Notes: a model not told the origin generated them from the letters alone. Positions 41,960-53,067 are shown, numbered from the stretch's first letter. The stretch is DNA of 64,000 nucleotides from Gari tellinella (GCA_922989275.2 OV277866.1:54613246-54677245); one strand, 5' to 3'. Made by a program: numbers and translations.

Positions 41960-42243
41960 CGTAAATACGAATCCTTTACAAAAAAGTATACATGTGAAAA
42001 GTATAAGACTAGTCTTCTTTGTAAACAATGTAGACCAAGATAATTTGTTTCCAATATGACCCCTTGCTCTGGGTCTGAACTGTTTGTCATTTTGTAATAC
42101 ATAATAAAACACACTTAAATCGTCTAAAAATGGTGTGCATCTTTTTGGCAACTGGTATTGTTCCGGGTTTTTTATGCGGCATCAAGATCCACATTGTTTG
42201 AATATGACTATTGTACTTAAATAAGGCAGTTGAAGGGTTAAAG
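41960..42243. mobile_element. Fam-D and Fam-B remnants
   Basis: AACAATGTAGACCAAGATAA with GCTCTGGGTCTGAACTG is a decayed Fam-D core; GCGGCATCAAGATCCACATT then AAGGCAGTTGAAGGGTTAA is a Fam-B right half at 42176-42242. Confidence 0.45.
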
Positions 42244-42287
42244 GTTACGACAGCTTCGTGCAAAACTATAATAAACCAGAAGGTTTC

Positions 42288-42524
42288 TACAGTGGAGAAT
42301 CTGTTATTCTTTCCCAATAAACGCGTTTACGCTAAAACTATTTTTTGCAGTGCAAACAGTTTGGAGCCAGATCAGACGCCGGGTAACCCGGCGTCTGATC
42401 AGGCTCCAAACTGTTTGCCACCAAGATAAACAAGAATTATCAGAATTGTCCAAAAGTTGTTCTTTTCTACGTTTTCATGCTTTGCGTTTGCGTTTAAACG
42501 GGAAATAACAGATTTTCCACTGTA
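42288..42524 (+). mobile_element. Fam-A MITE, intact
   Basis: TACAGTGGAGAATCTG to CAGATTTTCCACTGTA. Complete hairpin at 42353-42419. A small deletion near the right TIR (CGGGAAATAACAG). Confidence 0.92.
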
Positions 42525-42624
42525 TAAGGCGCTATCTTTTTCTTTTATAAATCTGTCAATGATTTTAGAGACTGCTAATAATTAGCCACCGTCTAAATGG
42601 GGACACATATAATTTTGTATAGTC

Positions 42625-42915
42625 TGCAGTAGAAAAGACGTTACCAATAAGCTCGTTTTGCTTAAACAATAATAACCATTGCAACCTTTTGGCGTCTGAA
42701 CCCGGCGTCTGAACTGGCTCTAAACTGTTTGCCACTAACATATAGTGTCGATCCCAATAAACGAGTTAGTGCTAAAACCCGGCTCAAATATGTTTGCCAC
42801 TCAGATAAGATCAATCGCTGGAATGTTTCAAAAAGCTGTCATTTATACACGTTACTGCTTTGCATTTGCGTTAAGTTTCGTTTAAACGGGACATATTAAC
42901 GCCTTCTCCATTGTA
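42625..42915 (+). mobile_element. Fam-A MITE, rearranged
   Basis: GCAGTAGAAAAGACGTTACC start, two partial left halves (ATAAGCTCGTTTTGC and ATAAACGAGTTAGTGC), remnants GGCGTCTGAACTGGCTC, end GCCTTCTCCATTGTA. Confidence 0.6.
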
Positions 42916-43089
42916 TCTGTCTATTATCGAATGTTGCATGCGTCAAACCGAACGTTATGTCAGCCATTATAAGCTATCTTCTATATCTCCCACTTTAAAT
43001 AGCACGTAGATCTTGATGCAATCGACAAAACCAATCCATACGTGAAGAAACATGTTGTAACTCTGCAAGATTGTGTCACAATGTGTTGA

Positions 43090-43179
43090 CATAAAGCAGA
43101 GAAAATGTTATTCTTCCCTGTTTATAAGAAACGAAGCGCAAACGTATTGCACTAAAATGTTAAAGCACCACGTTTTAGC
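43090..43179 (-). mobile_element. Fam-A left fragment
   Basis: AAAGCAGAGAAAATGTTATTC then AAGAAACGAAGCGCAAACG; interrupted at CACCACGTTTT by the next element. Confidence 0.5.
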
Positions 43180-43690
43180 TCAACATAGCCAAAGGCTCAA
43201 GGGTGAAGGATTGTGATGGCCCTGTGTCCATCGTCGTCCGTCGTGTGTTGCCCGTCGCCAATCGTCGTTAGAAATTGTTTCAAATGACATCTCCTTCTAT
43301 ACCGCTTTACAGATTTCAATCGAAATTCACAGGAATTTCCTTTGATCAACCTCTTTCAAATTTTACAAATAATTCCAAATAATGCAGAACTCTGGTTGCC
43401 ATGACAACCAAAGTGAGAAAATAAGGAACTCTTAGAAAGTCTTCTTGTCAAAAACTACAATGACAAGACCTTAGATATTTGACACATCTTCATGTATATG
43501 TCCTCTATTAAATTGTCAAAATTATTCTCCATTGGTAAAAATTGGAGCCGCAGCTGAGGTCACCGTTTTACATAGAGTTATATAATAAAATCTTCAAACA
43601 CTTTCTCGCCTGAAACTAATATGGTTTTGATATTTGGCATGGTGATACTTCTAAATGTTCTTTAACAATACTGTTTAAACGGTTCCGGTC
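43180..43690 (+). mobile_element. Helentron-associated-like element, 3' truncated
   Basis: Begins AGCTCAACATAGCCAAAGG after a T-run, then GTCCATCGTCGTCCGTCG and TTGCCATGACAACC. Contains CTTCTTGTCAAAAACTAC as in 4700-5722. No 3' hairpin or tandem units are visible, so the copy is partial. It lies inside a Fam-A remnant. Confidence 0.5.
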
Positions 43691-43701
43691 CGTTGCATAT
43701 A

Positions 43702-43945
43702 TACAGTGGAGAATCTGTTATTCTTTCCCAATAAACGGGTTTACGCTAAAACTATTATTTGCAGTGCAAACAGTTTGGAGCCAGATCAGACGCCGGGTAA
43801 CCCGGCGTCTGATCAGGCTCCAAACTGTTTGTCACCAAGATAAACAAGAATTATCAGAATTGTCCAAAAGTTGTTCTTTTCTACGTGCTTTGCGTTTGCG
43901 TACGTTTACGTTTAAACGGGAAAGAATAACAGATTCTCCACTGTA
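43702..43945 (+). mobile_element. Fam-A MITE, intact, young
   Basis: TACAGTGGAGAATCTG to CAGATTCTCCACTGTA. Hairpin at 43767-43832. A short deletion in TTCTACGTGCTTTGCG. Confidence 0.93.
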
Positions 43946-44033
43946 GGTCACAGAAGCTATGGAAGCCCAAATATTTCACTAGAAGCAAACGAAACTATTT
44001 TTAAAGCAGTCAATATACATGTATTTATAAAGG

Positions 44034-44334
44034 ATAGCAAACGCTTTAGCTGAGAACTCCATTTTGCTCTGTTGTCGAAGCACTCTGCATTAATAATGAA
44101 ATCCACACCACCGACAACAAACCTTTATTCTTTATGCCCTCTCCTTTATCCATTGGTTTTCCCTTTCGTTCAAACCTAAACCACTATATAAGGCACAGTG
44201 ATATTGATAGTCACGTTTATTTCCTACTAACAATACGCCAGATGTGTTGTAAAAAGACATGACACAAGGAAAGGATCTTAACAAGCTTTGTTTTCGATGC
44301 AATCTTATTCCAGTGTTTATTATCTAAATTATTA
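44034..44334 (+). repeat. dispersed repeat R1, copy 1
   Basis: Similar over about 290 bp to 54177-54460: both contain ACTCTGCAT, AAACCACCGAC-like CACCACCGACAACAAAC, ATCACGTTTA-like stretches, and CACAAGGAAAGGATCTTAA then AAGCTTTGT. The similarity ends where the LINE begins, so the LINE probably inserted into it. Identity of R1 unknown. Confidence 0.6.
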
Positions 44335-44376
44335 TCTAAATTCCCCTCACCACAACAACACGGCTTTCAAAAAGGC

Positions 44377-46011
44377 ATGAGTTGCATAACAACTGCATTC
44401 AATCTCCAGGAAACGATCTACTACAATATAGAGCGTAACAGCAATGTTTATACAGCATTTTTCGATCAAAAAGCTGCATTCGACAGCATCAGTCATAGCT
44501 CACTATTCGTCAAACTAGGACGCCTCGGGATAAAAGGAAAATGCTTGCGGATGCTCAGATCCTCGTACGAAGACCTAACGTGCATAGTAAAAGCAAACAA
44601 CGTAACGTCAGACGTCATTAGCGTACAGAGAGGCGTACGTCAAGGGGGAGTACTCTCTACGTTTTATTATCTCGCGTACATTGATGAATTGCTTAACCTC
44701 CTTGAGAAAAGCGGTCACGGGGCAAATATCATATCAATACAATGCAGTAACCCGGCATTCGCCGACGACTTATCTCTTATCGCTATATCTCCTTTAAACC
44801 TACAAAAACTCGTCGATATAGTCTACACATATTGTAAAAGCTGGCAAATGGAAATGAACACTAAAAAGTCAAACATTGTAGTATTTAGTAAACGTCGAAA
44901 CACTCCAAATATCAATATCCTATATGGAAGCGAATATATCGAACAAGTAAAACAAGCCGAACATCTAGGAATACTACAGGAGTCAAACTTAAAAATACAC
45001 TCACGTATAGAACTAAGGTTACAGAAAGGGAAAAATTCGTTCTATGCCATGGCCAGCAAGGGGATCCACCCACAGGGGGTAAACCCTATAGTGTCATGCG
45101 ACCTCTACAATAAGATTATCATTCCCACTGTGTTATATGGTTCCGAGTTGTGGAACAATTTAACTCAAACCGATATCACTTCTATAAACAAATTTCAGCA
45201 CTTCATCGCTAAGAAAATACAAGGGTTTACAATTTCTACTAGATCAGACATAGCTGAATCTATGCTGGGCCTATACAGATTAAGCTCGGTAATCGAAAAG
45301 CAAAAACTTCTGTTCCTACACAAAATTCTTTCTCTACCCCCTCAGTGCATAACAAAAGAAATATTTCTACGAAAATATTATATGTATCTTTTCGACAAAA
45401 CATCAGTAACTTATGGCTTTATACCAGATATATGTAATATACTTACAAAATACAAACTTACTGTGCTCATTAACGAGTTTATAACAAACCCTGACTCTCT
45501 TCCTCGAAAACAAATATGGAAGAATATAGCCAATAATACAATTGCTATAAACGAATGTACTCTATGGGATCAGCGAATGTCTACCGATAGTGACTTTACA
45601 TACTTTCGGTTACTTCATCCAAATATTAAGCCATGTATTGTGTACGATAGTTTTAAGGACAGCTCAGCTAGATATACCATGACAACCATAGCTAAAATAT
45701 GGTGCCGAGCCCCGCAATTGGAGTACAGAACGTGCCAGTTGTGCGGCTTAGCAATATATGAGGAGCTCGTCCACTACCTAAGCGAATGTATTGAAAGCCA
45801 CGACCTTAGAGAAGCTTTAAAGTCTGAAATTAGAGCTAACCAAGGTACAACATTCTTAAACGATCTCTCTGAGCTTGACAACTACGTTTGGACCTTAAAG
45901 ATTCTGGGATCTCCAATTCCGCCAATCTTAGATGACGCGAGTGAAAACCAGTTTCTAATAACAACATTCCAGTATGTTGTATCTAGCCTGAAAGAGTGCC
46001 ATATCTTATAA
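44377..46011 (+). CDS. LINE reverse transcriptase, C-terminal portion
   Basis: The protein copies element RNA into DNA at a nicked genomic site. Visible reverse-transcriptase landmarks, counted from the Met at 44377: motif A FFDQKAAFD with catalytic Asp30; motif B RGVRQGGVLS at 85-94; motif C FADD at 128-131 with Asp130/131; motif D around CKSWQMEMNTKKS; motif E EHLGI. A C-terminal zinc knuckle of CX2CX9HX4C form (C453, C456, H466, C471) is typical of Jockey/I/CR1-type LINEs. The frame stays open upstream to 44263, encoding QHGFQKG just before the Met, a conserved motif, so the Met is internal. The N-terminal endonuclease and the first RT blocks are missing. Remarkably there is no stop or frameshift, which suggests a fairly recent insertion. 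Clade assignment is inference. Confidence 0.85.
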   Translation: MSCITTAFNLQETIYYNIERNSNVYTAFFDQKAAFDSISHSSLFVKLGRLGIKGKCLRMLRSSYEDLTCIVKANNVTSDVISVQRGVRQGGVLSTFYYLAYIDELLNLLEKSGHGANIISIQCSNPAFADDLSLIAISPLNLQKLVDIVYTYCKSWQMEMNTKKSNIVVFSKRRNTPNINILYGSEYIEQVKQAEHLGILQESNLKIHSRIELRLQKGKNSFYAMASKGIHPQGVNPIVSCDLYNKIIIPTVLYGSELWNNLTQTDITSINKFQHFIAKKIQGFTISTRSDIAESMLGLYRLSSVIEKQKLLFLHKILSLPPQCITKEIFLRKYYMYLFDKTSVTYGFIPDICNILTKYKLTVLINEFITNPDSLPRKQIWKNIANNTIAINECTLWDQRMSTDSDFTYFRLLHPNIKPCIVYDSFKDSSARYTMTTIAKIWCRAPQLEYRTCQLCGLAIYEELVHYLSECIESHDLREALKSEIRANQGTTFLNDLSELDNYVWTLKILGSPIPPILDDASENQFLITTFQYVVSSLKECHIL

Positions 46012-46039
46012 TAACGTACTCATCATACTAATACACTGA

Positions 46040-46218
46040 TACAGTGAGGTAAACGCTATTTATTTCGGTTTAAACGCAAACAGAGTGGCAAACTGTTTGG
46101 AACCTGATCAGACGCCGGGTTACTCGGCGCCTGATCCGGCTGCAAATTGTTTTTAATGAAAATACTTGTTTTAGCGCAAACGCGTTTATTGGGAAAGAAT
46201 GGAGTCTTCTCCACTGTA
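46040..46218 (-). mobile_element. Fam-A MITE, internally deleted, in LINE 3' region
   Basis: TACAGTGAGGTAAACG to AGTCTTCTCCACTGTA, 179 bp. Hairpin retained (AACCTGATCAGACGCCGGG; mirror GGCGCCTGATCCGGC). The left spacer between CGCAAAC and the core is deleted. Confidence 0.82.
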
Positions 46219-46582
46219 TTCGTGTCGACTCATGAATATAGTTTCTGTTCTTACTTTTATTCACATTACGTTACGCGTTTCACACTTACAAGTTACAACA
46301 TGCGCATGTTTGTAAACTCGTTCTTTTTATTGTCTCTACTCTTAGTTTTATATAGTGTATGAAATATAGCTATTTTTATACGATATAAAACGTGAGTATA
46401 GCGAGACAACACATTAGGAAACACATACTCTGCCGTAGGAAACCTTGCATTTCGTTGCTGCAAGTCTTTTTAGGACGGCAAACTATGAACCGCCACACGA
46501 TTTACTGTAGCTACTTTCATCCTGAATCTGACGTGCATGTACATAAGTACGAATAAGAAGGATTATGATACATTTAAACTCT

Positions 46583-46781
46583 ATAGCAGAACCTCTCTTC
46601 AACAACACTCCAACATTGCCGACTCTTCCAGTTTAAGACAAGTCAACCTAATGTGGGAAACACGCAGTGTGGAAAAACCTCCAAAGAAGCATTCTGCATT
46701 GTTTGTAAACTGCATTTAACAGCAACGTAGTTTTTAGAATACGTTTTACACGCGTGTTGCTCAAGAGAGGGAGTACATGTA
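46583..46781. mobile_element. possible decayed Fam-C copy
   Basis: TAGCAGAACCTCTCTTCAAC then AACACTCC at the left and GCTCAAGAGAGGGAGTACAT at the right resemble Fam-C ends; no hairpin core is visible. Confidence 0.35.
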
Positions 46782-47424
46782 GCTTAGTAATGCAAATACT
46801 GATTTGTCACATATCTTGTAGAATGTTATTTGCCATGTTTGTGTTGATCATGTTGTACTATTTCACATATCTCCTGCCTGGAGGAAATAAAACATTGAAT
46901 TGAATTGAATTGGGCTGCAACCCCAAACCAGTATATGGATATTTAACATACTATTTACATTCGCCCCGCATTGTCCTTATATAACTCTATTCTAAAAAGA
47001 GACTTGCATATACTTAAAATCCAGTTCTAGCCGGCTGGTTTAGGGGCGATGCTATACTGATCACTTTCAAATCGATACAGAGAAGTCCGTATGGTAGCCG
47101 CGGTTAACGCGGAGTAATCAAGTATGGCATGTGAGTAAATCGGTTTTAAAAAACGCGACCTAAATTTAAGATGCTTATCATACAAGTATTTCGTAAATTC
47201 GTGTGCTTTTAGATATCTCAAAAGGGATTTTAAACATAACGAGAAAGTTTACCGGTTAAAAGTCTAAATTTATCCAGTAAATATAATATGTGATTGGGAC
47301 TAGTTTCAGTCCATATATAGAGATCGTTACTACGATAGCAACGCATAGCAACGGGAAAAGTGTCTATTAGAACGGTTATGTACATTTCTGGTTCATTTCT
47401 CAGCTCACGATGGAATATAAATAT

Positions 47425-47586
47425 AGGAAATAAATTGCGTACTTCCGTTATTCATGAGCTGATGGCACTTCCATGCTTTTACTAGCAAATTTAAGCGAGA
47501 AGCCCTTCGGGCTTCTCGCACTTTGCTAGTAAAAACATGGAAGTGCCATCAGCTCATGAATGCCGGAAGTACGCAATTCATTTCTT
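47425..47586. repeat. long near-perfect hairpin
   Basis: Arms of about 75 bp: TTGCGTACTTCCG, ATTCATGAGCTGATGGCACT, TCCATG, TTTTACTAGCAAA, then GCGAGAAGCCC with apex TTCG and mirror. Only a handful of mismatches. It could be a young foldback MITE or a source of hairpin RNA. No second copy in the window. Confidence 0.8.
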
Positions 47587-47631
47587 AAATGTACCATAGT
47601 ACAGGAAAATCATACACTGTATTAACCTATT

Positions 47632-47797
47632 ACTGCCTTATTCTCATTACAATTGTTTGGGTCCTATATCGGGATCCAAACTGTTTAACACTCATTCCAA
47701 TATTTCATAAGTCAAAATACCTTAAATGCGCATTTGAGAAATTAAAGCAGTCGTTAATTGTGTAAAAATTATGACGTCATGGCAGTGAAAGGGATAA
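47632..47797 (+). mobile_element. Fam-B MITE, short type, core deleted
   Basis: TTAACCTATTACTGCC to ATGGCAGTGAAAGGGATAA. The hairpin is reduced to TTTGGGTCCTATATCG then GGATCCAAACTG. TGACGTCA present at 47773. Confidence 0.7.
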
Positions 47798-47829
47798 ATA
47801 CTGCACATGAGTCCTCTTTTGTGTGGTCG

Positions 47830-48077
47830 TTAACCCTTTCATGATCAAATTATTCGTGAGAATTTCACCCCTTCACCGTGTCATTGTCATCTGCCTCAAT
47901 TTGTATTGTCTGCAATATCGTTTCAAAGCTAAGAAATAAGGTTGTATGAATAAAGAAATTTGAAACGAGTGTCAAACAGTTTAGATCCTGATCAGACGCC
48001 GCGTTACACGGCGTCTGATCAGGATCCAAACAGTTTGCAAACACGATTTTAAGTGTCAGTGAGAGTGAAAGGGTTGA
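47830..48077 (-). mobile_element. Fam-B MITE, long type, intact
   Basis: TTAACCCTTTCATGATCAAA to GAGAGTGAAAGGGTTGA. Hairpin at 47973-48041 nearly perfect. Inverse of 38906-39154. Confidence 0.88.
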
Positions 48078-48775
48078 GGCACTAATGTAAATCAAACTTA
48101 ACGATTAATTGCAATATGAATTCATTTGTTCAGACATTTGTTGAGTACAGGTCGATATAAGAACTTCCTGCTTTTAACGCCTTATCTGTTTTGTTAATTA
48201 TTTGGTAACATACGTTTACTTAGATGGTTTACTTTCATACTCATGCAACCCTGTAGCGAGACACTTTGTCTGAAAGCTAGGAAGAAAGAAACATGATACA
48301 ATATGATAAAATGGTTTGAAAATAAAACCAGAAAGTACATGAGCACTCGTCTATTGTTTAATAGTTCAATAAGTCATCAGCCGTCTTAGCCTTGAAAGTG
48401 CTGAAAGTTTCATATGGACACTTTTTCTTTTGAACAAAATGGCCACTTCATGTTGATGTTTAGAGCTAGTAATACAATGTAGTTATAAAACACGTAACTA
48501 AAACAAACAGTGCAGACCTCTAGTCATGTTCTATACTGTTAGAAAATTATACATATGCTGGGTTTTAGTATAACAAGCGTTTAACGCAGAACAAACAATT
48601 TTTCTTTTGAGTGATCATAAAAGCGGAACGAGCAGTATATTGTAGTTATTTATGACCAAGTGCGTAGAAAATTCGCTCGTGCCTTTTTATCTTACCCACT
48701 TGACTCTTTGCCCGAACATTGATAGTCTAAATACTTAGCAACGAGAACGTGCCTAAATGACCATTGATTAACCAC
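48078..48775. other. no recognisable feature
   Basis: A Fam-D trace (AACAGTGCAGACCTCTAGTC at 48506) is the only repeat signal. Confidence 0.35.
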
Positions 48776-49037
48776 TTAACTCACTCAACCCTGAAACCTC
48801 AAATGGAAAGTTCCTATATCGAATCAATTTTATTCCATTCCTGACTGCTAGTACGAGCGTATTTTGATTTATTTTCTGTAATATATCTATATTGCAACAT
48901 GACAAACAGTACAGACCCTGACCCGAGGGTTCTTTTAGCAGCAGTCTTATCAGAATGTATACTGTTGCATATGACAAGTGTAATTTCCACAGGTACACTA
49001 TTTGTAAGTAATATTGTACTTAGAATTGAGCGAGTTA
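48776..49037 (+). mobile_element. Fam-D MITE, old
   Basis: TTAACTCACTCAACCCTGAA to TAGAATTGAGCGAGTTAG. Core ACAGTACAGACCCTGACCC then GAGGGTTCTTTTAGC and TATACTGTTGC. A Fam-B core trace follows at 49072 (AAAAGTTTGGATCCCTGCG). Confidence 0.6.
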
Positions 49038-49377
49038 GCATTCTGCCCGCCGCGGATGTATTTGTAATTAGTTTTGCAAAAAGTTTGGATCCCTGCGTCT
49101 CATCGGTGTCAAATTTATTCGACAATCTGGTTATATTTATTCTAATCAGCTTTGACAATTGTTGCAAATATCTACGAAGTTAGGAATTTATTATATTTAT
49201 AAAAAAAATGTGAGAATGACCATAATGTATTTTATGAAACAGTTACATCCAGGTTTAGACTTTACTGTTAGACAGGTATTAAAGGCGCTCACTCTTTGGT
49301 AGGCTTGGACTTATATAGAATTCAATGCTTAAGAAAAGTGAAATCTGGTCAAGTAATCAGCTAACGACTTTATCAAA

Positions 49378-51460
49378 TACAGTGGAGAAACTGTTATTCT
49401 TTCCCACTTAATGCGTTTTAAACGCGTTTGAAAGGCGTTTGAAACGCGTTTTATCTATTAACTTACAAACGCGTTTGTAAGTGCGTTTAAACGCACTTAT
49501 AAGTTAATAGTCATAATATGGTTTTACATTGCATTTTGGGCGTTTAAACAACGTTAAGAAAGATATTTTCTCATTTTTGCACTTTAAAAGTGCTTTATAT
49601 ATACACAAGTTGTGCGAATTGTGTTTTTTAAAGAGTTTTATCTCATTCGATCGTTAAATTAGACGATCTGTGTTTCGTTTAAAAATATGGTGGTGCGTTT
49701 TGTTCCAACCGAAATATTTGTTAATTGCTTGGATTCAGATCAGTTGTTAAATTACTGGGCATCTGATTCGCATTAATGTTTGGATCCAGATCAGATGCCG
49801 AGTTACTATGATCAAATTTTGCACATTCTGATTTTTTACAAATATGTTGTTACACTCACACATTTGTACTAAATTCTATACATGGAATTGAAACTGTAGA
49901 CCCTGTTAGGTCCATTCTTTTTGGAGTTTATATAATGATAGGTTATAACAAAACTAATATAAAATGATCATAAAATCATCTAAACGCATACCTGATAAGT
50001 TCAGACGTTATTCCAGTGTCGAGTCAACATATTCAAAAGAATCATTAAGTCACATAACATTTAGATGAGCTGTAAATATGAAGGATTTTATCTATCTGTA
50101 AAGTATAACTGTACATGGTCAAAAACAGCAATATAATAATTGCCCATCGTGTAACCACGGAATTCTTGTATAATATAATTCTGTGGTGTAACTACCCGAC
50201 ATCTCGTTGCGTCATCAACCGGATATGGGGTAATAAAACTTCGGCTTATCAAAGTAAACATAATCCTAATTAGGGGTGCGAGTCTGTTGGGGGCAATTTT
50301 ACAATTTATAGTCCGCCACCAAAATTGTCATTTTTATGGTCAGGTTACTTTCACAAGAAATGGCCACACTAGTGTAAATCTATCATATAAAGTAGATCTA
50401 ATTTGACTTTATCAAAGCTGTCAGTTTGGATCCTGATGTATTGCCGATTTAACATTTTACTTATTTTACCCCTAACTCCCCCAAAGTAATTGAAATAGAT
50501 TCAAACCGTTTGAATAGCAATCAATATGATTTTAACTAATCTAATAAAATTTAACAGTTAAGATCTCGTTGGAACGCCGAGTCACTCAGCATTATGATGG
50601 AGAACAAAACTGTCTGGTTTTTTAATCAAAATATTAATTCGTTCTATAACGTACATCAGTTTAGATCTTGATTAGATCATGGAGAAATCACAGACTGCTC
50701 CGTGATTAGATGGCGAACTTATCGGCGTCTCATCTACATGTACATAGAAAAATGTTTTCAAAGGTCACATAAAAATTGAGCGATATTGAGAAAATGCGTT
50801 TGCGTAGATGAATAACAGTATTTATTTGATCTTGACAAACTGCATACGTGACGCAATTTTCAGACGGGAAGATTTTCAAACAGTATCATTGATTGGAGCC
50901 AGATCAGACGCCGAGTTACTAATCATTTGATATGAACCAATGCTTGGATCAATATCATACGCCGAGTTACTCAGGTCCTGGTCTACATAAATGATTCCAC
51001 CCAGTTCAGACGCCGAGTTACTAAGCATGACTAAAATGTCAATTATTGGTGACTGCATCAGCATGACCATATATGGGAGATAGTAAAGCCGGACGTGTAC
51101 ACAGCAGGCATTGTCCGCCCAAGGCCTCTGGCAATCTATACACTCTGTCATACTGTATACACTCACAGTTTTATCTAGGCATGCATGTACATGTAGGCAT
51201 AAGAAGGGTACTATAAACCTAGTATAATTATTTAAATACCTTTCGGATTTATTTTAATTCGTATAATTGATCGGTCTCGATAAAAACAAAGGTATGCCGA
51301 ATGAAACGCAAAAATCCGCTTATAAACGCGTTTATAAACGCAAAACTCACTTATAAACGCAAAACGCGTTTATCGTTTATCGTTTCGTTTGCGTTTCGTT
51401 TGCGTTTCGTTTCCGCATGCGTAAGCATAAACGGGAAAGAATAACAGATTCTCCACTGTA
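49378..51460. mobile_element. 2.08 kb element with Fam-A terminal repeats
   Basis: The outer 28 bp at 49378-49405 and 51433-51460 are inverted repeats with one mismatch and match the Fam-A TIR (TACAGTGGAGAA, GTTATTCTTTCCC); TA flanks each side. Subterminal zones are dense in AAACGCGTTT-type motifs (49411-49500 and 51305-51415), plausible transposase-binding sites. The interior is AT-rich, lacks any frame over about 100 codons, and contains several half copies of the class I core (GATCAGATGCCGAGTTACT at 49790; GATCAGACGCCGAGTTACT at 50901). It is a larger non-autonomous or decayed relative of Fam-A. Confidence 0.75.
50151..50202. repeat. small hairpin inside the 2.08 kb element
   Basis: GTGTAACCACGGAATTC and mirror AATTCTGTGGTGTAAC around an AT-rich loop. 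Confidence 0.5.
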
Positions 51461-52479
51461 TCGATAATTTACCTCGTTTTGAATGACATTTTTTACACAA
51501 GTCTTTATTACATTGCTTCGATTACATCGGAAGTTACCAAAACGCATGTAAGTCACTACCGATTTTTTAAATGCAGATGATTTTGGTAATTTTTGTTGAA
51601 AGAAGCTCGTAACAGCTACATGTTTTATAACATTTAATATTCATTTCTGTGAGCTGAAGCTTAAAAAAACTTTCAATATCTCTATCATCTGGTAACTAAC
51701 TACAATTGCCATCTGATTTGTCAATAAAGACGAGCGTCATTATGTTCATATACACATTTCATTATGATTAACAGGTAGATATACCAGTTGAAACTATCAC
51801 AAAATAAACGTATTAACTTTAACAAATGACGAATACTTCCGTATCGAGAAAAATGTTCAGTTTAGAGATTCCGTGCAGTGGCGGAATTATTAGCCCCATT
51901 CAAATCCATTGAAAAAATTGCGATCATTTCGTGTAAGAGCTATCTTTCGAAAGGGCGGGACTTGTTGATAAGTTTCGCAGAAGAGGAGGGGCATATGCAT
52001 TTTTCATTCGCGAATTAATCTTTGGAACTCAGACAGCAAACATTTGGCGGATATTTGAAAAAAAAATGTTCTTAACCGATGTACTCCTTGGTTACCGACT
52101 AAAATTCGTCTTTATCAATGAGATAAACGGCAAGAAAATTTATAGACCTTATAAACAGCAGCTGTCTACATTTACTAATGACAAAAACATCGATATATGT
52201 TTATCCTACTTTAAAAATGACGTCACTTCCAAATGACGTCAAATCGGCATTTTCGCGCAAAACTGTCAAGTTGTTGACATTGGAATGTAAACAATGGAAC
52301 TTATTGTTTTGCTTTCGAATGTACACACAGTTTCAGTAAGTCGGTCATGGCTGTTCCTTATAGGGCACACATTATTCGTGTTATCAATCTCTAGTATGGA
52401 TTAAACATACACGCGTACTAACAAATTGTTCAATTGTTATTAGAGATTGCAACTAATATATTGTAAATATAAAAAATGA
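51461..52479. other. repeat-poor stretch
   Basis: No MITE recognised. AATGACGTCACTTCC and AAATGACGTCAAATCG at 52218-52248 are two CRE-like sites, one next to an ETS-like core. No gene identified. Confidence 0.35.
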
Positions 52480-52602
52480 ACTGATTTCGGCGTTCAAGCG
52501 AAATAAACGACAGACAATTATCGGCAAATTAACCATGAACCGCGATTCATGGTATTTGCTGTTAAAATTCTGTCGTTTATTGCGCTTGAACGCCGAAAAT
52601 AA
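52480..52602. repeat. hairpin with 38 bp arms
   Basis: AACTGATTTCGGCGTTCAAG, CGAAATAAACGACAGA and mirror TCTGTCGTTTATTGCG, CTTGAACGCCGAAAATAATC. A second hairpin, ACCATGAA..TTCATGGT, sits in the loop. Possible single-copy foldback element. Confidence 0.7.
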
Positions 52603-53067
52603 TCAGTTTATATCTTAAAATGTGACCAATTTGCAGCAGTCAGTGCTCTGAGAAAGAACGTAGTCATGCTCGAAACTGTCAGGTAAAAGTATATTGGCTG
52701 TGATGACTTATTTCTACACATTGAATATACATGTACCAACCAGATGAATTAATATAAGGATATTAGATTGACTGTATATGTGCTTTATTTATATAAATAT
52801 TATGATGAAATGCTATCGAATTGGACAGGACATTTCATTACTGATGCAAACGCTACTGAGAAATGTTTTGTTATAACGAACTAGTTTTTAGATAACTAAT
52901 CAACACATAATCTTATATCTAAAATAATAACCTTGGTTACGTTTAATATACATTCGGTGATTCGATCTCAAAGAACTATCGGTAATAGATCCTGGTTATC
53001 AATGTGTAACGGCGGTTTTGTATTCATGAAAATCAACCGTTAGTTTGTTTCCATTCCAATTTTCATA

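Larger units (their letters stand above)
44335..46914 (+). mobile_element. 5'-truncated non-LTR retrotransposon (LINE)
   Basis: Contains the reverse transcriptase frame, a 3' untranslated part interrupted by a Fam-A copy (46040-46218) and possibly a decayed Fam-C copy, and a 3' tail CTGCCTGGAGGAAATAAAAC followed by three TTGAA units at about 46892-46910. Such pentanucleotide tails are known from Jockey/CR1/I-related LINEs. The 5' part (endonuclease domain) is absent, as expected for incomplete target-primed reverse transcription. Confidence 0.7.

Noticed and set aside
48814..49183. Open frames of about 95-117 codons on both strands
   Set aside because: They overlap a decayed Fam-D copy and oppose each other; composition matches the repeat rather than coding DNA.
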